A DNA stretch of 64,000 nucleotides from Burkholderiales bacterium Ga0077544 (GCA_001464355.1 LNEU01000029.1:1-64000); one strand, 5' to 3'; shown: positions 34,196 through 47,283, numbered from the stretch's first letter. Notes: a model not told the origin generated them from the sequence alone. A program made the numbers and translations.

Positions 34196-36610
34196 ATGCG
34201 CAGCGCGATCGTCGGCTTTGTCGTCGGTGCTGCCTGCCTGCAGATGCAGGCTACGCTGCCCCAGTACTTCTTCCTTATTTTTCTGTTCATTCTTGCTTGT
34301 GCGCTTTTTGCGCTGAGTCGTCGCGTCGTTCTATCTCAATACAAAAATCTTTTGCGCTTCGTAATGGGGGTGCTGCTGGGTTTCGTATGGGCCGCACTGT
34401 TTGCGCAATATTATTTGTCGCAGGAACTGCCGAAAGAGTTGGAAGGTCAGGACGTCACGATAGTCGGTACGATAGACAGCATGCCCAGCTATTTCGAGCG
34501 TGGTGTGCGCTTCAATTTTACTGTTGAAAAAGTAGTGCCACTTGATGGAATCAAGCCGGTACTTCCCGCAAGGTTGGCCTTGTCCTGGTATTCCGCTTTC
34601 GGTGTGGATGAAATAAAAAATGTCGCCGAAGTGTACCCAGGCGAACGCTGGCAATTCGTCGTGCGTTTACGTAAGCCGCACGGCAACGCGAACCCGTATG
34701 GCTTCGATTATGAAATGTGGCTGCTGGAGCAGAATATTCGGGCGACCGGCTATATACGGCCCGATCTTTCAAGTGGACAAAAGAACGCGCGACTGGATCG
34801 TTTCGTCTTCAGTTTCAATAATGTAGTTGAGCGTTGTCGCAGCTGGTTGCGCGAGCGCGTACAGCAGGCCTTGCCGGGTAAACCTTATGCCGGTGTGATC
34901 GTGGCGCTGGTAGTCGGGGACCAGCGCGCGATCAGTCAATCTGACTGGACGGTGTTTAACCGAACGGGAATATCGCATTTGGTCAGCATCTCTGGATTGC
35001 ATATAACAATGGTCGCTGCCTTGTTTGCCGGTTTGATTTTTGCACTGTGGCGACGTTCATTTTTTACTTCAGCCCGGTTACCCTTGATCTTGCCTGCACA
35101 GAAAGCGGCTGCACTGGGCGGGGCATTGGCGGCATTGATTTACGTGCTGCTCGCCGGCTCCGGTTTGCCGGCGCAGCGTACGCTAATCATGTTGAGCGTG
35201 GTTGCGACGGCCTCGTGGTACGGGCGCATTACCAGTATTTCGCACGTGCTTTGTCTGGCTTTGGGGCTGGTTGTTCTGCTGGATCCGTGGGCGGTGCTGG
35301 GATCTGGATTCTGGTTGTCGTTTGCTGCGGTAGCCGTGATTCTGTATGTCAGCGTGGGACGTGCGGCCGAGCATACATCCGCTGAGCAAGCGCGGTGGCG
35401 TGCGGCGTTGAGGAATGCGACCTTGACGCAATATGCAGTAACGCTGGGTTTGGTGCCGTTGACAGTATTGCTGTTCGGTCAGACATCTCTCGTGAGCCCG
35501 GTCGCCAATGCGATAGCGATTCCACTGGTCAGTTTTCTGGTGACGCCTTTGGCATTGGTCGGTAGCGTGTTGCCTGCGCCACTGTCGACATGGTGTCTGC
35601 TGTCTGCACATTTTCTGATGGCGCAACTAGCGCAGTTGCTGCAATGGTTGAGTGGATTTTCATTCGCAGTGTGGGCTGCGCCGGTTCCAGTGTGGTGGAT
35701 GTTCGGGCTGGCTTTGATCGGCACGCTCTGGATGCTCGCGCCGCGCGGCTGGCCTGCGCGCTATCTGGGCTTGTTTGCATGGTTGCCGCTGGTGTTGAAT
35801 GTACCCACCCATCCGCGCGCCGGAGAAATGTGGATCACTGCGTTTGATGTGGGACAGGGCACGGCGCTGTTGATTGAAACCGAACAGCATCGCTTTCTCT
35901 ATGATACCGGCCCTTTTTATTCGCCGGAATCGGATGGCGGAAATCGCGTGATCTTGCCTTATCTGCGTGCACGCGGCATCAACCGGCTGGACGGTATGAT
36001 GATTTCGCATAGCGACATGGATCATGCGGGAGGTGCGCTATCAATCATGAAAGAAATCAATGTTGCGCGCATATCATCATCGTTGCCGCTGGATCATCCG
36101 ATTGTTCATGCTGCCTCCTTGCATCAGCCATGCGTTGCAGGTCAATCCTGGCATTGGGATGGTGCCGATTTTGAATTGCTGCACCCGACTGCGGCCAGTT
36201 ATGCCAGCGACAAATGGAAGCCGAATGCACGTAGTTGTACCTTGAAGATTACGTTGAACGGGTTTTCCATCTTGTTACCCGGCGATATAGAGGCCGGGCA
36301 GGAGGCCGAACTAGTGGCGGTCGACGCGGGCAAACTGACGGCAAATGTTTTGCTCGCGCCGCATCACGGCAGCGGTACGTCTTCGACCTTGCCGTTTCTG
36401 CGGGCCGTGAATCCGCAGATTGCACTGTTTCAAGTAGGGTATCGCAATCGCTACCGTCATCCCAAAGCGGAAATATTCGAACGCTACGGCGAACTGGGTA
36501 TTCAGCGCTTGCGCAGTGACGAGGCTGGCGCTATATCTTTACGCTTTGGTTCTGCGATAGAAGTGAGCGAATACCGTAGCAAATATCCCCGCTATTGGTA
36601 TGGCCGTTAA
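34196..36610 (+). CDS. comEC: DNA internalization protein ComEC/Rec2
   Basis: The 804-residue protein has an N-terminal set of membrane spans with a DUF4131 region (about 25-180). The Competence domain follows, with VALVVGDQRAIS and GISHLVSISGLHI (near 260) and many further spans. The C-terminal metallo-beta-lactamase fold has DVGQGTALLIE (near 557), SHSDMDHAGG (near 605) and LLAPHHGS (near 722). It forms the inner-membrane channel that takes single-stranded DNA into the cell. All parts are intact, so natural competence is possible; no other com genes are in the window. Confidence 0.93.
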   Translation: MRSAIVGFVVGAACLQMQATLPQYFFLIFLFILACALFALSRRVVLSQYKNLLRFVMGVLLGFVWAALFAQYYLSQELPKELEGQDVTIVGTIDSMPSYFERGVRFNFTVEKVVPLDGIKPVLPARLALSWYSAFGVDEIKNVAEVYPGERWQFVVRLRKPHGNANPYGFDYEMWLLEQNIRATGYIRPDLSSGQKNARLDRFVFSFNNVVERCRSWLRERVQQALPGKPYAGVIVALVVGDQRAISQSDWTVFNRTGISHLVSISGLHITMVAALFAGLIFALWRRSFFTSARLPLILPAQKAAALGGALAALIYVLLAGSGLPAQRTLIMLSVVATASWYGRITSISHVLCLALGLVVLLDPWAVLGSGFWLSFAAVAVILYVSVGRAAEHTSAEQARWRAALRNATLTQYAVTLGLVPLTVLLFGQTSLVSPVANAIAIPLVSFLVTPLALVGSVLPAPLSTWCLLSAHFLMAQLAQLLQWLSGFSFAVWAAPVPVWWMFGLALIGTLWMLAPRGWPARYLGLFAWLPLVLNVPTHPRAGEMWITAFDVGQGTALLIETEQHRFLYDTGPFYSPESDGGNRVILPYLRARGINRLDGMMISHSDMDHAGGALSIMKEINVARISSSLPLDHPIVHAASLHQPCVAGQSWHWDGADFELLHPTAASYASDKWKPNARSCTLKITLNGFSILLPGDIEAGQEAELVAVDAGKLTANVLLAPHHGSGTSSTLPFLRAVNPQIALFQVGYRNRYRHPKAEIFERYGELGIQRLRSDEAGAISLRFGSAIEVSEYRSKYPRYWYGR

Positions 36611-36738
36611 TGGATTTGAGATGGCAAAAAATTGCAATCCTTGTAATTTGAATATGCGGGGCGTTTGGGCCTGCCTGGCATCTGACAAAGCTGTCCGCAC
36701 CCGGTACAGTCAGGATAGCGTCTTCAGATTACAGCTGA

Positions 36739-38496
<1,758 letters not shown>

Positions 38497-38583
38497 CGAC
38501 AGCGCGGGCTGAAGCATGCATGCTTTTGACCAGCCATCGTGTGCAAAACGGTATTTAGAATTTTGCTGATTAGGGAGAAATAA

Positions 38584-39867
<1,284 letters not shown>

Positions 39868-39923
39868 TTTCTATGCGGTCGTGCGGCTTTGCTGCAGGAC
39901 CGGATTTGCCGTGTAAATGTCCG

Positions 39924-40256
39924 ATGCGCCTCATCATTCTCTGTCTCGCTGCACTCCTTGTGCTGATTCAGTACCCGCTGTGGTTGGGCAAGGGTGGATG
40001 GTTGCGCGTATGGGATCTGGATCAGCAAGTGATCTCTGCACAAAAGAAGAACGATGAATTAAGAGCGCGCAATGCGAAGCTTAATTCCGAAGTGCAGGAT
40101 TTGAAGGATGGTACCGGCGCGGTCGAAGAGCGCGCCCGTTACGAGCTGGGGATGATCAAGGAAAACGAAATCTTTGTTCAAGTGCTCGATCCAAACAAGA
40201 AGTCCTCGTTCGTTTCTATTCCACCACCCAAGATTGAACCTAAAGAAAAGCACTGA
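39924..40256 (+). CDS. ftsB: Cell division protein FtsB
   Basis: The 110-residue protein has one N-terminal membrane span (about 3-19, [18 protein letters not shown]). A coiled coil follows (about 30-72) and then the [16 protein letters not shown] motif typical of FtsB/DivIC. It bridges FtsL and FtsQ in the divisome. ATG 39924 is chosen because the residues before it have no membrane or start features. The eno-ftsB order is common in proteobacteria. Confidence 0.93.
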   Translation: MRLIILCLAALLVLIQYPLWLGKGGWLRVWDLDQQVISAQKKNDELRARNAKLNSEVQDLKDGTGAVEERARYELGMIKENEIFVQVLDPNKKSSFVSIPPPKIEPKEKH

Positions 40257-40271
40257 ATAATGCATGCAAAT

Positions 40272-40302
40272 AAAAAACGCGCTTAATCAAGCGCGTTTTT
40301 TT
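40272..40302. terminator. Terminator between ftsB and hslO
   Basis: AACGCGCTT and AAGCGCGTT pair around AATC, with an A-run before and a T-run of seven after. It ends ftsB and, on the other strand, hslO. Confidence 0.9.
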
Positions 40303-40330
40303 GGTACATATTTGCCTGAGCTTGTTTCTA

Positions 40331-41257
40331 TCAGTGTTTGATCGGACTGGCCGCAATCAAGGTTTCTACCGGGGCTTCAGTTGTGAACAGATGCGCGCAA
40401 TCCACTGGGTCAAATTCATAATGCTGGCCACAGAAGTCGCAATCGACCGCGAGTTTACCTAATTCTTCCAGCGCAGAATTCACTTCTTCCTGCCCAAGCA
40501 TTTGCAGCATCGTGCCGACTTTTTCGCGGGTGCAGGTGCACAGGAAATGCGGATGCTGCGGATCGAAAACACGTATCGTTTCTTCCCAGAACAAACGTCG
40601 CATCAGGGTTTCGACATCCGTCGTAACCATTTCTTCCTGACGCAAGGTCGATGCGAGCATCACTGATCTGTCCCAGGTTGCCAGATCATTTTCAGTGCTG
40701 GTGACGATGCCGCCTTCATGCGGTAGTTTCTGCAGCAACAAACCACGTGAGACGTCACTGTCAGTAGCGAGCCACAGCTTGGTATCGAGTTGTTCCGAGC
40801 GCAGCATGTAGTTTTCAATCACGGTCGCGACCGTGTCGCCATCCAGCGGCACAATACCTTGATAGGCTTGCTGCCCCGGCAATTTGTCCTTCGGATCCAG
40901 CGTGATGACGAAGCGACCTTGGCCTTTGACGTTCACCAACTCTGGCAGCGTGGCGTCGTCGCTGACGACAGCGTTGTCTGCCAGCTTGGCAGTGGCGCGC
41001 ATGTTCAGATCCGAATCGCATTCCACGACCAGCAAGCGCAAGGGGCCGTCACCATATATTTGCATGATGATGGCACCGTTGAATTTCAGATTGGCCGAGA
41101 GCAGTGCAGTTGCTGCGAGCATTTCACCCAGCACTGTTTTTACTGCTTGCGGGTAATCGCGACGCGCTTGTACGTGCTTCCAGGTTTCTGAAACGTCGAC
41201 CAGTTCGCCACGTACAGTCGCGTCTTCAAACACGAATTTTTGCATTGTGTCAGCCAT
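40331..41257 (-). CDS. hslO: 33 kDa redox-regulated chaperone Hsp33
   Basis: The 308-residue chaperone becomes active when oxidised. The four zinc-binding, redox-sensing cysteines are in CTC (near 241-243) and CDFC (near 273-276). The N-terminal domain shows the usual YGDGPLRLLVVE (near 68). The start MADTMQKFVFE lies two bases after the stop of the gamma-carbonic-anhydrase-like gene, so both are probably one transcript. Confidence 0.94.
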   Translation of the reverse strand: MADTMQKFVFEDATVRGELVDVSETWKHVQARRDYPQAVKTVLGEMLAATALLSANLKFNGAIIMQIYGDGPLRLLVVECDSDLNMRATAKLADNAVVSDDATLPELVNVKGQGRFVITLDPKDKLPGQQAYQGIVPLDGDTVATVIENYMLRSEQLDTKLWLATDSDVSRGLLLQKLPHEGGIVTSTENDLATWDRSVMLASTLRQEEMVTTDVETLMRRLFWEETIRVFDPQHPHFLCTCTREKVGTMLQMLGQEEVNSALEELGKLAVDCDFCGQHYEFDPVDCAHLFTTEAPVETLIAASPIKH

Positions 41258-41259
41258 GC

Positions 41260-41784
41260 TTATCCTATTTTCTTCAATGTATTTTTAAACTCGCGACTAC
41301 GTGTCACGTAACTGTCAGCAATTCTGCGCAGGTTAGCGATATCACTTTCGCTGAGTGTGCGAACTACTCTCGCTGGCGCACCGAGTATCAGCGAGTTATC
41401 CGGGTATTCCTTGCCTTCCGTGACGAGAGCGCCGGCACCGACCAGGCAATTTTTTCCTATCTTTGCACCATTCAAAATCACTGCCTGAATACCGATCAAG
41501 GATCCTTCTCCGACGGTGCAGCCATGGATCATCGCTTGATGACCGACACTGACATTGTCACCCAGCGTAAGCGGAAAGCCTGGATCTGCATGCAATACGG
41601 TGCCTTCTTGCAGATTGCAGTTTTCACCAATAGTGATGTCTTCATTGTCGCCACGCACTGTTACCTGAAACCACACGCTGGAATTAGCCTTGATTGTGAC
41701 GCGACCCACCACCGTAGCCGAATCAGTAATGTAGGCAGAGGGCGCAATGTCAGGAATGTGTTCGCCTAATTGGTAGATAGCCAT
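41260..41784 (-). CDS. Gamma carbonic anhydrase family protein (hexapeptide repeat)
   Basis: The 174-residue protein is a left-handed beta-helix with hexapeptide repeats (VGRVTI, SVWFQV, IGENCNL). The metal-binding His residues lie in GDNEDI...VLHAD and VGHQAMIHGC (near 87-92). It fits the YrdA/PaaY/CaiE-like branch of gamma carbonic anhydrases. Activity in this branch varies, and some members are thioesterases or inactive. It is cotranscribed with hslO. Confidence 0.9.
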   Translation of the reverse strand: MAIYQLGEHIPDIAPSAYITDSATVVGRVTIKANSSVWFQVTVRGDNEDITIGENCNLQEGTVLHADPGFPLTLGDNVSVGHQAMIHGCTVGEGSLIGIQAVILNGAKIGKNCLVGAGALVTEGKEYPDNSLILGAPARVVRTLSESDIANLRRIADSYVTRSREFKNTLKKIG

Positions 41785-41953
41785 GATTCAGTAAAAGAGT
41801 GGTTGTATAGACTGCGTGCGGATAGCGTTGATGTGCCAGATCCAGCAATGCATGCAAATGGGGTCAAATAACGGAAATGGAAGGGTCTTTTGCTTCACAA
41901 TGCCATCTCTAGCTGCGTTTCCGTCTGCAAAGGCATTATTTTACGTCACTCAC

Positions 41954-42808
41954 ATGAATTGTCCCCACCTTAGTAATTCCACAAGCATCACCGAATTGCG
42001 CGCGCTCGCATTGCAATCGGCGGGCGAAACCGATTCATCGCGCAAGGCAGAGGGTGTCATTGCAATGGCTACAAGTTGGCAGGCCGGTGAATTGTCCTTG
42101 GATACGCAGCAGTCATTGGTGGCACAACAATCCATACCGGGCCGACCCGCCAAACCTGAGCTGATCTCTCCCAAGTTTGTAAAACATCGTTCCATGCTGA
42201 CGGTGGAAGGCCGTGCCGCGATGATTCATGCACTGACGCATATTGAATTCAACGCGATCAATCTTGCCCTGGATGCGCTGTGGCGTTTCGCCGGCATGCC
42301 GCGCGCCTACTACTTGGATTGGTTGCAAGTGGCGGCTGAAGAGGCTTTGCACTTCTCTTTGCTGGCGGCGCATTTGCAGACTTTAGGCTATCAATATGGC
42401 GATTTCCCCGCGCATAACAGCATGTGGGAAATGGCTGATAAAACCAGCGGCGATATTCTTGCGCGGATGGCACTGGTGCCGCGCACGCTGGAGGCGCGTG
42501 GACTGGATGCGACGCCGATGACGCGTGCCAAGCTGGCGCAAGCCGGTGATCAGCCAGCGGCGGAGATTCTGGATATTATCCTGCGCGATGAAATCGGTCA
42601 CGTCGCCATTGGTAATCACTGGTACAAGGTGCTGTGTGATGAGCGTGACCTGGATCCGGTCGCCACCTATGCGACTTTGACGGTGCAATACAAAGCTCCG
42701 GTGCTGAGAGGGCCGTTTAACTTGCCTGCCAGGCGAGCGGCGGGTTTTAGTGAGATTGAATTGACAGCGCTGATGGATGGCGTACCATCGGCCTCGGCAT
42801 CAAAGTAG
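41954..42808 (+). CDS. Ferritin-like domain protein (DUF455)
   Basis: From ATG 41954 the protein is 284 aa. Helices with HIEFNAINLALDALWRF (near 95), AAEEALHF (near 125) and RDEIGHVAIGNHWY (near 215) carry the Glu/His pairs of a ferritin-like di-metal centre. DUF455 proteins share this pattern; one proposed relation is to tRNA hydroxylation, but the role is not firm. Earlier starts at 41900 or 41816 are possible: the first has a GGAAGGG site but with long spacing. It lies apart from its neighbours. Confidence 0.8.
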   Translation: MNCPHLSNSTSITELRALALQSAGETDSSRKAEGVIAMATSWQAGELSLDTQQSLVAQQSIPGRPAKPELISPKFVKHRSMLTVEGRAAMIHALTHIEFNAINLALDALWRFAGMPRAYYLDWLQVAAEEALHFSLLAAHLQTLGYQYGDFPAHNSMWEMADKTSGDILARMALVPRTLEARGLDATPMTRAKLAQAGDQPAAEILDIILRDEIGHVAIGNHWYKVLCDERDLDPVATYATLTVQYKAPVLRGPFNLPARRAAGFSEIELTALMDGVPSASASK

Positions 42809-43019
42809 TTGTCAGTGTTACACCTTGTTACCGCATAAATGAAACTTGATTAGAAGTTGATAGTCAGATGGAAAGGTTGCAATTGAGTTATCTCGTCAGG
42901 TGCTCGGCAATCGAATGCGCAAAAATGTAATGGCCATAAGTTATCGTAAGTGTTTATTGGTTGCAGGCATTTTTCGCGTTGCTTCAAATTTGTAACTTCA
43001 ATTTATAAAAGGGAAAATC

Positions 43020-43325
43020 ATGAATTCAAGCAAAACTCTCACCTCCATACTCGCGGCGACTGTGTTGATCGCAGGATTGGCTGCTTGCCAGAAAAAAGAA
43101 GAAGTCGCTATCGATAAAGGCCCTGCAGAAACCGCAGGTCAGAAAATTGATGAGGCTGCCGCCACTGCAGGACAAAAAATAGACGAAGCAACGACAAAAA
43201 TGGGCGAGGAAGCTGACAAGGCAAAAGCTGAAGCCAGCCAAAGTGCTGCCAACATGCAGGATGCAACTGGAAAGAAACTGGAAGAAGCCGGCCAAAATAT
43301 GCAGGACGCTGCTAAAGACAAGTAA
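43020..43325 (+). CDS. Small Ala/Lys/Glu-rich lipoprotein
   Basis: The 101-residue protein begins with a lipoprotein signal ending in lipobox LAAC (Cys near 23) and AAGGGAA upstream. The mature part is built from repeats around AGQKIDEAA and AGQNMQDAA, which would form one long amphipathic helix. It resembles the entericidin or YjbJ/CsbD-like stress lipoproteins in composition, but I cannot assign a family. It ends at a strong terminator and is probably monocistronic. Confidence 0.75.
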   Translation: MNSSKTLTSILAATVLIAGLAACQKKEEVAIDKGPAETAGQKIDEAAATAGQKIDEATTKMGEEADKAKAEASQSAANMQDATGKKLEEAGQNMQDAAKDK

Positions 43326-43339
43326 TGGCGTAAGCGTTA

Positions 43340-43374
43340 GCGCGCCGATGATTCAGAATCATCGGCGCGCTTTC
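43340..43374 (+). terminator. Terminator of the small lipoprotein gene
   Basis: A 14-bp perfect stem (GCGCGCCGATGATT / AATCATCGGCGCGC) with a CAG loop is followed by TTTC. The long GC-rich stem compensates for the short T-run. Confidence 0.75.
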
Positions 43375-43598
43375 TCGTTAACGGCTACTTGAGCATTGCC
43401 ATTACTTTCGGTTGAAATTTTATGGCCTTTACCAGATCAATCTTCGTCGGGCTATTCCATGACTTCGTTAATTGAAAATCTTGCATAAACGCGCTCGCTT
43501 CCACAGGTAAAATAATTGCCACCCTTTGTAAATACTGACAGAATTTTTGCCGCAAGTAATTTCGCACTTTTATTTACAGCTTTCTATTTTCATTTCAC

Positions 43599-44480
43599 AT
43601 GAAGTCTTCGCGCTCGGAATTTCTGGCTATTCGTGGCATGCAATATCATTTACGGCATTGGGGTGATGCAGATGCACCGATGTTATTCATGCTGCACGGC
43701 TGGATAGATGTATCTGCATCATTCCAGTTTTTGGTCGATGCGCTGAAGCGTGATTGGCATGTGATTGCACCTGACTTACGCGGCTTTGGCTTGAGCGACT
43801 ACGCGACGGGCTCTTATTGGTTTCCTGACTATCTGGCTGATCTGGACGCGCTGCTGCTGCACTATTCGCCGATTCAGCCCATCAATTTACTGGGCCATAG
43901 TCTGGGTGCCAATGTCGCTGGTATTTATGCTGGTGTTCGTCCTCAACGGATCAAAAAACTTGTGATGCTGGAGGGATTCGGTATGCCGGCGACGCAAGCG
44001 GATGAAGCACCGGCGCGTTATGCAAGATGGCTGGACGAAGTGCAGGGTAATCCAACGTTGCGCAGCTATCCGACGTTGCAAGAGGTCGCACAGCGCCTGC
44101 AAAAGAATAATCCGCGTTTAAGCGATCAGCGGGCAGACTTCCTGGCCCAACATTGGGCTGCGAAAAATGAAGCGGGAACTTGGGATATCCAGGCTGATCC
44201 CTGGCACAAGCTGCCAAATCCAAACTTGTATCGGGTGGAAGAAGTCATGGCATGCTGGCAAGCCGTGCAGGCTCCCGTACTGTGGGTTGAGGCAAAGAAT
44301 AGTGAACTGCTGTCCAGAATGGGGTCCAATCAACAGGCGCGTGCAGAGATCGACAGGCGTGTCGCATATTTGGAGAACGCCACTAAGGTCACCAAATTGA
44401 TGATCGAAAATGCGGGTCATATGCTGCAGCACGATCAGCCCGAGATGGTGGCGCAGGCGATTGATCAATTTCTGGATTAA
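43599..44480 (+). CDS. Alpha/beta hydrolase
   Basis: The 293-residue protein has the alpha/beta hydrolase signs: oxyanion region LHGWIDVSAS (near 31), nucleophile elbow GHSLGAN (Ser near 106), acidic residue in WVEAKNSELL (near 230) and catalytic His in NAGHMLQHDQP (near 270). The sequence after the His fits the esterase/epoxide hydrolase-like group. The substrate is unknown. It stands alone before the PHP gene. Confidence 0.88.
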   Translation: MKSSRSEFLAIRGMQYHLRHWGDADAPMLFMLHGWIDVSASFQFLVDALKRDWHVIAPDLRGFGLSDYATGSYWFPDYLADLDALLLHYSPIQPINLLGHSLGANVAGIYAGVRPQRIKKLVMLEGFGMPATQADEAPARYARWLDEVQGNPTLRSYPTLQEVAQRLQKNNPRLSDQRADFLAQHWAAKNEAGTWDIQADPWHKLPNPNLYRVEEVMACWQAVQAPVLWVEAKNSELLSRMGSNQQARAEIDRRVAYLENATKVTKLMIENAGHMLQHDQPEMVAQAIDQFLD

Positions 44481-44568
44481 AACCTTGCTTCAATAATTCT
44501 GCATTGCAACATAAATTTTATTATCACGCGTACAATCGAACTGTATTTTTGTTTTTGACACTACCTCC

Positions 44569-45411
44569 ATGCGCATGCTGAACGTTGACCTTCATTGCCA
44601 CTCTAATGTTTCTGACGGCACATTGACGCCGACGGCATTGGCTACGCGTGCCAAGGCCAACGGCGTTGATGTGTGGGCCATGACCGATCACGATGAAGTG
44701 GGTGGCATAGTAGAAGCGCGCGCTGTCGCCAGAGCGCTTGATTTACCCTTTGTGCCGGGCGTGGAAATTTCCATCACATGGGCGGGCCAAACCGTCCATA
44801 TCGTCGGTTTGCAAATCGATGAAAACAATCCGACGCTGGTTCAGGGACTTGCAGCTACGCGTGGTGGACGCGAGCAACGTGCGCGCGAGATCGCTGCTCA
44901 ACTGGCAGCGGCTGGCATCCCGGACGCCTTCGAGGGCGCTCTCAAGTTTGTCGGTAATCCGGATTTGATTTCGCGCACCCATTTCGCCCGTTACATCATA
45001 GAATTAGGCTTGTGCAAGGATTTGCACGACGTCTTTGCCGACTATCTGGGAGAGGGAAAACCGGGTTTTGTGCCGCATCGGTGGGCGACTTTGCAAAACG
45101 CGGTGGAATGGATTAGGACTGCTGGCGGCATTGCCGTGATTGCACACCCGGGGCGTTACAAATTCAGCGATCTTGCCTTTGATGCATTGTTTAGTGAGTT
45201 CAAGGATTTGGGTGGTGGCGCAATTGAAGTTACGACCGGCAGTCATACCGTCGATCAGTATGACTACTATGCAAAAGTAGCCAATAACTATGGATTTTTG
45301 GCGTCGCGCGGCTCCGATTTCCACGGGCCTGGAGAATCCCGGGTTGATCTGGGAGAGCTGCCACCTCTGCCATCTGGCGTGAAGCCCATCTGGCACGACT
45401 GGCATATTTGA
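44569..45411 (+). CDS. PHP-domain phosphatase (RNase AM / YciV type)
   Basis: The 280-residue protein has the four PHP motifs: DLHCHSNVSDG (near 7), MTDHDEVGG (near 38), IAHPGRY (near 192) and SRGSDFHGPG (near 246). It fits the YciV/TrpH group, which removes 3'-phosphate from 3',5'-nucleoside bisphosphates and trims 5' ends of RNA. The yciO-like gene lies two genes further on; in E. coli yciV and yciO also lie side by side. A second ATG six bases later is possible. Confidence 0.87.
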   Translation: MRMLNVDLHCHSNVSDGTLTPTALATRAKANGVDVWAMTDHDEVGGIVEARAVARALDLPFVPGVEISITWAGQTVHIVGLQIDENNPTLVQGLAATRGGREQRAREIAAQLAAAGIPDAFEGALKFVGNPDLISRTHFARYIIELGLCKDLHDVFADYLGEGKPGFVPHRWATLQNAVEWIRTAGGIAVIAHPGRYKFSDLAFDALFSEFKDLGGGAIEVTTGSHTVDQYDYYAKVANNYGFLASRGSDFHGPGESRVDLGELPPLPSGVKPIWHDWHI

Positions 45412-45497
45412 TGGGTTATTGTTCCCGTGTCTTCCCTGGTTGCCGATTAGCGACGAATGTTGATTGAGCGAAGTCGCTTAATCAGTTATCTTGCGCT

Positions 45498-45526
45498 CTT
45501 GAAATTTCAGATGGCGTCCCTATTTA
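45498..45526 (+). promoter_or_regulatory. Sigma-32-like heat-shock promoter of htpX
   Basis: CTTGAAA (45498-45504) followed after 13 bases by CCCTATTTA (45518-45526) matches the sigma-32 pattern CTTGAAA-N13-15-CCCCATNT with one mismatch in the -10 box. It lies 35 bases before the htpX start, where a heat-shock promoter is expected. Confidence 0.65.
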
Positions 45527-45560
45527 TCAAACGCATCTAATTCCCTTTGGAGATTATTGA

Positions 45561-46433
45561 ATGAAACGGATTTTCCTCTTCGTCGCAACCAACATTGCCG
45601 TCATCGCCGTGATGTCGATCGTGTTGTCGTTGCTGGGTGTGGATCGCTTTATTTCACAAGCCGGTCTGAACCTGCCGATGCTGCTGGTGTTCTCGCTGGT
45701 GGTTGGTTTTACAGGTTCCATCATTTCGCTGCTGATCAGCAAACCGATGGCCAAATGGTCGACTGGCGCCCGCGTCATTGACGCACCATCGTCGAGCACT
45801 GAGTTGTGGCTGATCGATTCTGTGCGCAAGCTGTCGGAACGCGCCGGCATCGCGATGCCTGAAGTCGCCGTGTATGACGGTGAACCGAATGCGTTTGCAA
45901 CCGGCGCATTCAAGAATTCCGCGCTGGTTGCGGTGTCAACCGGCCTGTTGCAAAGCATGACCAAGGAAGAAGTCGAAGCGGTGTTGGCGCATGAAGTCGC
46001 CCACGTTGCAAATGGCGATATGGTGACGATGACTTTGGTACAAGGCGTGGTCAATACCTTTGTCGTATTCCTGTCGCGCGTGGTGGGGTATTTCGTGGAT
46101 CGCGCAATCAACAAAGACAATAGTGGCGGGCAGGGCATCGGTTACACGATTACCGTGATCGTGTCGCAGATCGTGTTTGGTATTGCTGCATCGGTAATCG
46201 TTGCATGGTTTTCGCGTCACCGCGAATTCCGCGCGGATGCAGGCGCGGCAAAGTTGCTGGGCAGCCCGCAACCGATGATGAAGGCGCTGGCACGTTTGGG
46301 TGGCCTCACGCCGTCCAGTTTGCCGGAAGGAATGGCATCCATGGGCATCAGTGACAAACCTGGTTTCATGTCACTATTTTCCAGCCATCCGCCGATTGAA
46401 CAACGCATCGCTGCCTTGCGCGAAATTCGATAA
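45561..46433 (+). CDS. htpX: Membrane zinc metalloprotease HtpX
   Basis: The 290-residue M48 protease degrades misfolded membrane proteins. Two N-terminal spans (about 5-25 and 35-55) precede the catalytic [10 protein letters not shown] (HExxH near 142). A third hydrophobic block follows (about 155-215), then the third ligand region [12 protein letters not shown] (near 222). The [18 protein letters not shown] segment is usual for HtpX. It lies behind a sigma-32-like promoter and a GGAG site. Confidence 0.95.
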   Translation: MKRIFLFVATNIAVIAVMSIVLSLLGVDRFISQAGLNLPMLLVFSLVVGFTGSIISLLISKPMAKWSTGARVIDAPSSSTELWLIDSVRKLSERAGIAMPEVAVYDGEPNAFATGAFKNSALVAVSTGLLQSMTKEEVEAVLAHEVAHVANGDMVTMTLVQGVVNTFVVFLSRVVGYFVDRAINKDNSGGQGIGYTITVIVSQIVFGIAASVIVAWFSRHREFRADAGAAKLLGSPQPMMKALARLGGLTPSSLPEGMASMGISDKPGFMSLFSSHPPIEQRIAALREIR

Positions 46434-46515
46434 TTCTTTTATCGGGTAGGCATACGACGGCGACCTGATGGTCGCCGTAATTTCTTGGATTTTTATACTC
46501 GGATTCTTATATTTA

Positions 46516-47139
46516 ATGAGCCAGTTTTTTCAGATACACCCGGAAAATCCGCAATTGCGTCTGATCAATCAGGCTGTGCAAATCATCAAGGATGGCGGCA
46601 TCGTCGCGTTGCCGACGGATTCCTGCTATGCACTGGTTTGTCATCTCGACGACAAGGATGCCGTGACACGTTTGCGTCGGATTCGCAACGTCGACGACAA
46701 GCATCATCTAACATTGTTGTGCCGCGACCTGAGTGAAATTTCCCTCTACGCGAGGATCGATAACCAGCAATACCGCTTGCTGAAAGCGGCAACGCCTGGT
46801 CCATACACATTTATTCTGGAAGCGACGAAGGAAGTGCCGCGTCGTTTAAGTCATCCGTCGCGCAAGACAATCGGCCTGCGTGTGCCTGAAAACCGGATTG
46901 TGCATGCGGTGCTGGAAGAGTTGGGCCAGCCTTTGCTGGGAACTACACTGATTTTGCCGAATGAAGATGAGCCGCTGACAGACCCGGAAGAAGTGCGCGA
47001 TCGTCTGGCGAAACTGGTCGATCTGGTGGTCGATGGTGGGGCTTGCAGCCTGCAGCCAACCACGGTGATCGATATGACCGGCCCTGAACCTGTGCTGCAA
47101 CGGCAGGGACGTGGTGACGCCTCGCCGTTCGGCCTTTAA
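46516..47139 (+). CDS. L-threonylcarbamoyladenylate synthase-like protein (YciO/Sua5/YrdC)
   Basis: From ATG 46516 (MSQFFQIHPENP) the protein is 207 aa. The YrdC-like fold shows GGIVALPTDSCYALVC (near 28), TPGPYTFILEATKEVPRR (near 98), TIGLRVPENRI and the C-terminal STVID-like QPTTVIDM (near 182). The KRxxx-type contacts resemble YciO more than TsaC, so its role in tRNA t6A synthesis is uncertain. It lies between htpX and the M50 protease. Confidence 0.85.
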   Translation: MSQFFQIHPENPQLRLINQAVQIIKDGGIVALPTDSCYALVCHLDDKDAVTRLRRIRNVDDKHHLTLLCRDLSEISLYARIDNQQYRLLKAATPGPYTFILEATKEVPRRLSHPSRKTIGLRVPENRIVHAVLEELGQPLLGTTLILPNEDEPLTDPEEVRDRLAKLVDLVVDGGACSLQPTTVIDMTGPEPVLQRQGRGDASPFGL

Positions 47140-47283
47140 TTTCTGCGCTAGAGGCTGGAAGATATTGCCAGCCTCTATTCTCCGGGGTTTGCATCGTGTT
47201 ATTTCAATTGCTCTGCCTGCGACTATGCCGTCGTTCTGCTTATAGCCGCAAGTTGCAGCGCTCCCTCTGATAAAATTCTGCCC

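Noticed and set aside
43385-43567. 60-residue minus-strand open frame after the small-lipoprotein terminator
   Set aside because: It starts with a GTG without a convincing ribosome-binding site and shows no domain. I could not rule it out fully but see no positive support.
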